The translations under genes were made by a program, and so were the position numbers. From NCBI RefSeq assembly GCF_047675955.1, contig NC_132930.1, forward strand, positions 48,423,832 to 48,487,831: DNA of 64,000 nt, written 5' to 3'. Shown in pieces: positions 56,226 through 64,000 of the stretch (positions are counted from its first letter, which is position 1; the number at the start of each line of letters is the position of its first letter). Origin of the DNA: Chlorocebus sabaeus. Lineage: Eukaryota > Chordata > Mammalia > Primates > Cercopithecidae. Under the pieces are notes generated by a model. It was not told the origin of the DNA. It saw only the letters and a list, made by a program, of their open reading frames with translations, and did no database searches.

Positions 56226-56289
56226 GGAAGCAGCTGGGCACAGCAGCACACGTGACTCACTCACAAGGCACCCTAACCAGGGCCGGGCT

Positions 56290-56385
56290 CACCTAGTGCA
56301 GCGGCTCTCCACAGGGACAATGTGCTCCCCAGAGGACATCTGGCAATGTGTGGAGACCTTTTTGATTTGCCACAATTGGAGTACG
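56290..56385. mobile_element. hAT-Charlie (MER20-like) remnant
   Basis: TGGCAATGTGTGGAGACCTT and TTTGATTTGCCACAATTGG resemble a common MER20-type consensus. Short and diverged. Confidence 0.5.
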
Positions 56386-56805
56386 GCTGTGAACTGGACA
56401 AACCACAAGAGGAAATTAACTGGAACAAAGAAAACCTTATCGATCCACCAAAAGAAATAAAAAACCAAAGACAAAACTATAGGAAACAGAAAGCAAAATC
56501 AGACAGTGAAGAGAAGTCCACAGTATTAGCAATCATCATAAATCTGGACGGCTACGGAAAGACAGAAACATCAGTACAAGTTTTTTGTTTTTAAAACATC
56601 TCTCAGAAACCGAAGCAGATTAAAAAAAGGATAAAGCCACAAAGCAGTACCATTCAATAGAGTACAACGTGAGCCACATTTGTATAGTTTCATATTTTCT
56701 AGTAGCCATAGTACAAAGAAACACATGAAATGTATTTTAATATATTTTATTTAACCCAATTCATCCCAAATACGTTCATTTAAACAACATAAATAATTAT
56801 CAGGG

Positions 56806-57108
56806 GCCAGGCGTGGTGGCTCACGCCTGTAATCCCAGCACTTTGGGAGGCCGACGCAGGCGGATCATGAGGTCAGGAGAACGAGACCATCCTGGCCAAC
56901 ATGATGAACCCGTCTCTACTAAAAACACACAAAAAACTAGCCGGGCGAGGTGGCGGGCGCCTGTAGTCCCAGCTACTCGGGAGGCTGAGACAGGAGAATG
57001 GCATAAACCCGGGAGGCGGAGCTTGCAGTAAGCGGAGACCATGCCACTGCACTCCAGCCTGGGCCACAGTGCGAGACTCTGTCTCAAATAAATAAGTAAG
57101 TAAACAAT
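56806..57108 (+). mobile_element. Alu (Y/S-type), plus orientation
   Basis: GGCCAGGCGTGGTGGCTCAC to CTCTGTCTCAAATAAATAAG; includes the Y-like GGCATAAACCCGGGAGGCGG segment. Confidence 0.93.
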
Positions 57109-57111
57109 TTC

Positions 57112-57245
57112 AGGGCCAAGCACGGTGACTCATATCTGGAATCCCTGTGCTTTGGGAGGCCAAGGTGGGAGGACTGCTTGAGGCCAGGAGTTGGAGACCA
57201 GCCTGGGCAACATAGACATCCCTGTCTCTACAAAAAATATACAAA
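57112..57245 (+). mobile_element. Alu left-monomer fragment (FLAM/AluJ), plus orientation
   Basis: GGGCCAAGCACGGTGACTCA to CTACAAAAAATATACAAAAT with no second arm; old monomer. Confidence 0.75.
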
Positions 57246-57390
57246 ATAAAACAATAATAAATAATCATTAGACATTTTACATTCGTTACCCTCTTGGTAC
57301 TAAATCTTGCAAAGCCAGAGTGTGTTTTACATTGAGAGCACACGACGATTTGGACCAACAACATCTCAAGTACTCGACAGCCACGTGGGG

Positions 57391-57690
57391 CTCCCAGAAA
57401 ACATGCCGGTGAGGTTAAAGAAACTGGAGCCACACTACCAACAGGGGAGGAGGGTGTGTGGGGTTTGACGGGAGCGACAGAACCTGGGCCTCAACTTTTG
57501 ACCCAGGTACTCTACTTCTATGGACCCAGACTAAAAACTCCCCACTCCTGTGTGCAGAGCTACACACCATGGACCCCCCTGACCTGCTGGAACCCCCCCT
57601 CATCGGACCCCCCTGCCCTGCCAGCATGGTGCAAGCATGCTCTTCAGTTGTCTATTAAGCTGAATCATACAAAAAATCCCAATGTCATTT
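57391..57690 (-). other. MAEA intron 1, unique-looking
   Basis: Nothing recognised. Confidence 0.4.
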
Positions 57691-58095
57691 TTAATTTTAC
57701 CAATTTTTACTGATAGAATTCACAGGTCATACAATTCACCCTTTTAATGTGTACAATTTAGTAGTTTTTAGAATAAGCACAAGGTTGTACAAATCACTCT
57801 TTACTTCCAGAAGATTTTCATCGCTCCAAAAAAGGAACCCACTGTAGTCCCCTCAGACCCAGGCAATCAACCACCAACCGATTCCATATAAATGGAATCT
57901 CACGGGATGTGGACTTTCGTATCTGGCTTTTCTCACTTAGCACGTTTACCAAGTTCACCTGTGATGTGGCATGCAGCGACACCATTCCTCTTCATGGCGG
58001 TCTTCCAGGCTATTCATATACCTATTTGTTTAGGAATTCACAAGTGATGGACTTTTGGCTGCTATCGAGAAGGAGATGGTATTCTTTGTTTTTGT

Positions 58096-58403
58096 TTTTT
58101 TTTTTTTTTTTTTTTTTTTGAGACGGAGTCTCACTGTTGCCCAGGCTGGAGTGCAGTAGCACGATCTCAGCTCACTACAACCTCCGCCTCCCAGGTTTAA
58201 GCGATCCTCCTGCCTCAGCCTCCCGAGTAGCTGGGACTACAGGCGCCTGCCACCACGCCCGGCTAATTTTTTCTTTTGTATTTTTAGTAGAGATGGTGTT
58301 TCACCATGTTGGCCAGGATGGTCTCAATCTCCTGACCTCATGATCCACCTGCCCCGGCCTCCCAAAGTGCTGGGATTACAGGCATGAGGCACCACACCCG
58401 GCC
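58096..58403 (-). mobile_element. Full-length Alu, minus orientation, in L1
   Basis: T24 head, GAGACGGAGTCTCACTG, end CACCACACCCGGCC. Confidence 0.95.
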
Positions 58404-58729
58404 CAAGGATGACATTCTTAAGAGTTTCTACTGCTCTTGGGGATAAGCTGAGGAGAGGAACTGCCAGGTCCTATGGTAACTCTGTGTGTCACCTGAAGAA
58501 CGGGCAGGTTGTTTTCCGAGGTGGCTACATATGAGGATTTCAATTCCCCACATTCACACCCAACAACTCGCCATTGATTTTCCTACAGCCCTTCTGGTGG
58601 GGTATGAAGCAACACCTCACTGTGGTTTTAGTTTGTATTTCCCTAAGGATTAATGATGTGCTTAGTGGCCATTTGTGTATCTTTGCAGAAGTTTGCTAAA
58701 ATTGTGTGCTCATTCAAAAAATGTTTTCT

Positions 58730-59037
58730 TGGCCAGGCACAGTGGCTCACGCCTGTGATCCTAGCACTTTGGGAGGCCGGGGCAGGGAGATCACGAGGTC
58801 AGGAGATCAAGACCATCCTGGCTAACATCGTGAAACCCCATCTCTACTAAAAATACAAAAAAAATTAGCCAGGTGTGGTGGCGGGCACCTGTAGTCCCAG
58901 CTACTCGGGAGGCTGAAGCTGGAGAATGGGGTGAACCCGGGAGGCGGAGCTTGCAGTGAGCCGAGATGGTGCCACCGCACTCCAGCCTGGGCGACAGAGC
59001 GAGACTCTGCCTCAGAAAAAAAAAAAAAAAAAAAAAG
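58730..59037 (+). mobile_element. Full-length Alu, plus orientation, in L1
   Basis: GGCCAGGCACAGTGGCTCAC to an A-tail of 22; GGTGAACCCGGGAGGCGGAGC present. It lies opposite to the Alu at 58.1 kb, about 330 bp away. Confidence 0.95.
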
Positions 59038-59147
59038 TTTTCTTTTGCCTTTGTATTAATGAACTAGAAGAGTTCCTAACCTATTCTGAATACTAAACCC
59101 TTAACAGATATATGACTGGCAAAGATTTTCTCCCCGTTCTGAGCAGC

Positions 59148-59525
59148 TGTCTTAGTCAGCTCAGGCTGCTGTAACAAATATCACAGACTGGGCGAGTGAA
59201 ACAGCAAACACTGATTTCTCATAGTTGTGAGGGCTGCATGTCTGACCTCAAGGTGCCAGCATGGTGGGGTTCCTGGTGAGGACCCTCTTCCTGGTGATGT
59301 CCTCACGTGGTCCTTCCCACGTATGTGCATGCTGAGAGCGCCCTGTTCTGTCTGTCTTCCTGAGGACACTCATCTCAGCACTGGGTCTCTATCCTCGTGA
59401 CCACCTTCAAACCCAATTACCTCCCAAAGGCCGTACCTCCAAAAACCACCCCATGGCAGGTTAGGGTCTAAGCACACGGAGCTGGAGGGACTCAGACACT
59501 CAGCACACAGCGGTAGTCTGCAAAA
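59148..59525 (-). mobile_element. MLT1-type MaLR LTR, minus orientation, in L1
   Basis: TCAGCTCAGGCTGCTGTAAC, CACAGACTGGGCG, GGTTCCTGGTGAGGACC, CCAATTACCTCCCAAAGGCC: the reversed MLT1 consensus. Solo LTR without internal genes. Confidence 0.8.
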
Positions 59526-61200
59526 CTTCCTCAACAGTGTCCTTTGAAACACAACCTTCCCATTTTAATCGTCCAATTTACCTATTTTATGCGTGTGCAT
59601 GTGTGTGTGTGTTTTAGGCATTGTAGCTAATAAACCACTGCCTAATTCCACGTCAGGAAAATTTACATCTTTAAGAGCTTTATAATTTTAGGTCTTACAT
59701 GTAAGTCTGACCCATTTTAATTTTTTCATACGGTGTGTGAGGTTGAAGTCCAACTTCATTTTTTGCTTGTGGAGATCTAATTATCTCAGCATCACTTGTT
59801 AAAAACACTATTCTTTCCTATCTTGGCAGCCTCGCTAAAAACCAATTCCCATGAATGCACGGGTTCACATCTGGACTCTGATTCCACTCCGCTGATGTGC
59901 ATCGACCCCTCTGCCAGCACCGTGCAGTCTTCATCACCACAGCTCCATAGAAAGCGCTGAAGTCAGGAAGCACAGGCCTCACAACTGCTTTCTCAAAGAT
60001 GGCTCCTCGCATTTCCACATGAATTTTCAAAACAGCTGTCAATGTCCACAAAAAGGCCAGCTGAGATTTTGACACAAAAATCTACTGAATCTGTAGGTCA
60101 ACTAGGGGAGTATTGCTGTCTTAATAACAGTAAGTCCTATTTCTAAGTATCTTATTATTTTGGTGCTGTTGTAAATAACATTTTAATTTCCTTTTTGATC
60201 ATTTCCAAGGTAAAGAAATATAACATATTTTTACTTATCTTGTATTGTGCAATCTTGACGAACTAGTTTATTAATACTACCAGTTCCCAAGCGTATTCCT
60301 TAGGAATTCCATATAGAAGATCATGTCATCTGCAACTATAACTTTACATTTTCTTTTCCAGTCTGAATGTCTTTTATTTATTTTCCTTGCCTAACTGTCC
60401 TAGTTAGAGCCCTCAGGATGATGCCAAATGTAAATGGGAACTGACATCTTTCATCTTGTTGCTGTTCTTAGGAGGAAAGTGTTAATGTTTGGCATGAAGC
60501 AAGATGTTAGCTGTGGGTTTTCCACAGATGCCCTTTATCAGATTGAGGAAGTTCCTTTCTATTCCCAGTTTTTTTCAGCATAGGAGTGTTTGTATGATGA
60601 AAAGGTGTTGGATTTTGTAAAGTGCTTTTGTTGCATCTATTGAGATGATTAGGTGGTTGTTGTCCTTCATTCTATTAATATGATACATGACATTGATTTT
60701 CATGCATTGAACCAACCTTGCATTTCTGGGGGAAATCCTACTTAGTCCTGACACATAATCCTTTCTATATGTTACCAGATGCAGTTTGCTAAGATTTTGT
60801 TAAAGATTATGGCATCTATTTCTTTCAACCGGAACGATGGTCTGTGGCTTTGTGATGTATTTGTCTGGTTCAAGGTTATATCAAGGTGATACTGGCCTCA
60901 CAGAAGGAGTTGGGATGTACTCCCTCCTTAACTGTTTTTAGGAAGAGTTGGTGTAAATTCTTCTTTAATGTTTAACAGAATTCATCAGTGAAACCATCTG
61001 GTCCTGGGCTTTTCTTTGTGAGGTTTTTTGTAGTAACCACCTGTTATAGGTCTATTCAGTCATCACTTTTAACTTACAAAAATAACAACTATATATGGTT
61101 CAACCTAATATATTTTTCCTTCTACACATTTTGTCTGTGTCCTTTGTCCAATGCTTATTTGTTTTTATTTACTTATTCACTTACTTATTCTTTCATTCAT

Positions 61201-61343
61201 ACAGGGTCTCACGCCGCTGTTCGGGCTGGAGCCCAGTGACACAATCATAGCTCACTGCAGCCTTGAGCTCCTGGCTCAAGTGATCCTCCTGCCTCAGCCT
61301 CCCAAAGTGCTGGGATTACAGGCATAAGCCACTGTGCCTGGCT
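61201..61343 (-). mobile_element. Alu monomer / AluJ fragment, minus orientation
   Basis: CAGGGTCTCACGCCGCTGTTC to CCACTGTGCCTGGC; a single arm. Confidence 0.8.
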
Positions 61344-63060
61344 TGGTATTTGCTTTTAAATTCTGGTTCTATCTTATCTGGTTATACCAAATAATTAAAC
61401 TTTTATTTATCACATCTCCCCAATTTTTCCTAAGTAATTTGTTGCATTACAGCTTTTTACAATCACAGGATTTCTCAACTTAGCGAATGTTAAATTACGT
61501 TTTCTCCAGTACGTCTTCCCCTTCGGTGACTCACAGAAGTAATCCTCCCTGATTTCGTCACTGAAACAGAATGTGGCAAGCAGCGTGAGTGGAGACATGC
61601 GTGAAACGTCTGCACCTGCTTGCCCGCTGCCCCCACACTGTGCCATCAGCTTCAGGATGTGCTTCCTCAAACCTTCTCCAGCCTTTGCCGTGCTTCTCTG
61701 ACAGAATTTGCTGACAAAAAGAAACGCATTTTAGTGTGTCATCATCATGTTTTCACCAACACAGGAAGGAAGAATTTCCCCAATGGCATGAGGCTCTTTG
61801 TCTTTTGCAATTAACCATAAGAGGTTTCTAAATAGTGATTACGAAGCTCATCACAGGGCCAGAAGTGCTGGATTAAGCCCTGGGTGGCAGTTTGCATCCC
61901 CCTCCATCCTGGAGGGCCCAGTCTCATGTTCTGGTGCAGGGCATGTAATCACGGTGGCTTCCTGCCATCCTGAGCTAATCTCCCCAAGCACAGCACATAC
62001 CCTGAGGGAGGTTCACAAGGGACAAAAATGCTTCGAATCCCCCAAGAGGCTTCTTGAAAAAAACGACACTTCCAGTCAACTTCTGAGGGGATGTGACCAG
62101 ATTGACATTGCACCCTACAAAGTTCACAGTGGGAAGAGCACTGTTGGCCCTGAGCTCCGCACTCCCAGTTAGGCTCAGCCTTAGCCAGCTGCTTCCTTGC
62201 AGGAACCTTTTTAAGCCACTGATCCATCCTAGAAGGGGTATGCGACCGACAGCGGCACACAACGCAGCACCAGACTCAGAAGCCAGCAGCGTGGAAGAGC
62301 CAGGGCCATGCCCCATGCAGTCCAGTGCCCTCATTCCTGGGTCACTCTCTAACCAAACGACACACAGACCACAAGTGGGTAGGAATGTCAGTTCATATAC
62401 ACGACATTAGCAGAGCTTCCTTCCTCACCTTTCCATAAAATATTTCAAAGGAAGCCAGCTGTTCTGCCACAAAGTCACGACTTTGGCAGTTACACACCTG
62501 GCTGTTGTGTCTGGCAGGGCCCAGCCCTTCTTGGTGTCCCTTTCATTATAAATAAGAAATGTTTCATCAAACACAAAAGAAGCAACATGATATCATTACG
62601 GTCTCATGCAGAAACACGGCATCCTCTGCTAGTGCCAATCTTCCTTCAGGCCTTTACTGAAATAGCACCGTGGCAGTCAGGCTGCCTGCTAAGGACACTG
62701 TTGGATTGTCTGTTTCTGCTGCTTTGGGTTATGGCGAATGGGATGTGTTCTAACTGGCTGGCGGTGGTATAGAGAACAGCGATTGGGTTTCGTGCACTTA
62801 CTGTGTGCCCTGTTATTGTGCTGACTTTCTCAATGATCACATTTACTTCTATTTCAATTCTTACTGCTTTAGACAGAATTGCCAAAATAATATTTAATAT
62901 TATTTTGCTCATTTGTTAATTGGAAAATTGATTTCTTCTCTATCCTCCAAAAGAGCTTATAATCCCAGTGGTCAGAAACAGGTAAATACCATATGTGAGA
63001 CGGCAGTCATGACTCAGGAGGAAAAAGGGCGGACGTGGGAGATGCTGGGGCTGCGGTTTC
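61344..63060 (-). other. MAEA intron 1, unique-looking, moderate GC
   Basis: No exon, Alu or LINE recognised. Short open frames have no recognisable protein character. Confidence 0.5.
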
Positions 63061-63107
63061 AACAGTGGGGTCAGAGAAGCTTCACAAGGTGACAGCTCAA
63101 CAAAGAC

Positions 63108-63600
63108 TGAAGGAGATGAGGACATGGGCCCACGGACACTGGCAAAGATTGAAGGAGGTCAGGACATGGGACTACGGACATCAGCAAAGACTGAAGGAGG
63201 TGAGGACATGGGCCCACGGACACCGGCAAAGATTGAAGGAGGTGAGGACATGGGACTACGGACATCGGCAAAGATTGAAGGAAGTGAGGATATGGGCCCA
63301 CGGACACTGGCAAAAATTGAAGGAGGTGAGGACATGGGACTACGGACATCGGCAAAGATTGAAGGAGGTGAGGATATGGGACCACGGACATCGGCGAAGA
63401 TTGAAGGAGGTGAGGACATGGGCCCCCACATTGGCAAAGACTGAAGGAGGTGAGGACATGGGCCCCCACATCAGCAAAGATTGAAGGAGGTGAGGACATG
63501 GGCCCACAGACGTCAGCAAAGACTAAAGGAGGTGAGGACATGGGACCACAGACATCGGCAAAGATTGAAGGTGAGGACATGGGCCCACAGACATCTGTGG
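63108..63600. repeat. 42-bp minisatellite with alternating units, MAEA intron 1
   Basis: About twelve units starting TGAAGGAGGTGAGGACATGG, 42 bp each in the first half (63108, 63150, ...), shorter later. The centre alternates GGGCCCACGGACAC and GGGACTACGGACAT through units 1-6, giving an 84-bp dimer. As 42 is divisible by three, all six frames stay open for long stretches; these are not genes. Confidence 0.95.
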
Positions 63601-64000
63601 GAGGAGTGCTCCAGACAGAGGAGGGTGGCACTAAAACCCTGGGCTCAGCATGCTGGCCTGGCTGAGCGGCAGCAGAAAGGCCACTGGCCCAGTGCCCTAC
63701 AGGGCAAAGGGCCTGGGAGCCACTGTAACAACCCTGGCCTTCATCCCCAAGACAGGAAACTCCTAGAACAAAAGGATGACAGGATCCGGCGCTGGGGCAG
63801 CTGGGGTGGGCATGGGCAGAGTAGGACCAGCCAGAAGGCTATTCAGTATTCCGGAGAGAGATGCGACTTGAGCCACAGGGGCAGAGAAGGGAAGAGCAGC
63901 AGCAGCTGGGCCTGGGCATGTCCTGACGCCAAGGTGAAGGGGATGACGGGCTGGGCATGAGCTGCAACAACAGAGGCGTCAAGGCCAACCTGAAGGTTCT
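63601..64000 (-). other. MAEA intron 1 at window edge
   Basis: Unique GC-rich sequence; nothing recognised. Confidence 0.4.

Larger units (their letters stand above)
56640..57390 (-). mobile_element. Fossil DNA transposon split by two Alus
   Basis: Left part 56640-56805 (TTTTATTTAACCCAATTCATCC) and right part 57246-57390 (TTGAGAGCACACGACGATTTGG, CTCGACAGCCACGTGGGG) read as consecutive pieces of one old DNA element. Alus at 56806-57245 occupy the middle. Confidence 0.55.
57690..61195 (-). mobile_element. Large old L1, minus orientation, with nested Alus and MLT1
   Basis: Reversed L1 3'-UTR and ORF2 text over 3.5 kb: GTCATACAATTCACCC; TTTCATCGCTCCAAAAAAGG; TGTATTTCCCTAAGGATTAATG; TAAAAACACTATTCTTTCC; TCATCTGCAACTATAAC; GCATCTATTGAGATGATTAG; TTGAACCAACCTTGCATTTC; and GTGAAACCATCTGGTCCTGG. 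Interrupted by Alus at 58.1 and 58.7 kb and an MLT1 at 59.15 kb. Many stops; inactive. Confidence 0.88.

Noticed and set aside
57690..61195. Possible reverse-transcriptase gene
   Set aside because: It is a decayed, reversed L1 with many stops and nested insertions; not an intact gene.
49108..64000. MAEA exon 1
   Set aside because: No CpG island and no sequence encoding the expected N-terminal MAVQESAAQL; it must lie to the right of the window.

Overview
The window is vertebrate nuclear DNA from a catarrhine-type primate genome. It is dense in Alu repeats and also holds old L1 and MaLR (MLT1-type) remnants. It carries parts of two tandem protein-coding genes, both read on the minus strand: MAEA (right part) and UVSSA (left part). 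In the human genome this gene pair lies on 4p16.3 near the short-arm end, so the window is the reverse complement of the usual reference orientation. Several UVSSA codons differ from the human protein as I remember it (clustered in coding exon 4), so a non-human ape or monkey is possible; I cannot settle the species by eye.

Layout on the plus axis. 1-8,070: part of a long UVSSA intron. Its first 5.2 kb contain AT-rich, homeodomain-motif-rich islands that look like conserved regulatory DNA, separated by GC-rich sequence and one CA microsatellite. 8,071-15,267: six UVSSA coding exons in descending order (392 codons, about the N-terminal 55% of the protein), with Alu-rich introns. One intron appears to use a GC-AG splice pair. 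One Alu carries a 230-bp inverted copy of another UVSSA intron. 15,640-17,090: a CpG-island promoter with a degenerate internal tandem duplication; UVSSA transcription should start here. 17,100-23,540: intergenic DNA made of Alus and a fragmented L1 with a nested MLT1 LTR. 23,550-64,000: MAEA, from its poly(A) signal and 3' UTR through exon 9 down to exon 2, then about 15 kb of intron 1. MAEA exon 1 lies beyond the right edge, and UVSSA exons after coding exon 6 lie beyond the left edge.

MAEA encodes a RING-like subunit of the CTLH (GID) E3 ubiquitin ligase. UVSSA encodes a transcription-coupled repair factor that brings USP7 and TFIIH to stalled RNA polymerase II. They are neighbours but not functionally coupled.

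The most unusual content is in the MAEA introns: at least ten different minisatellites with periods from about 22 to 61 bp. Three of them (56-, 61- and 42-bp units) show an alternating A-B-A-B pattern, a small higher-order-repeat structure. The long open frames over these arrays are artefacts of repeat composition and are not annotated as genes.
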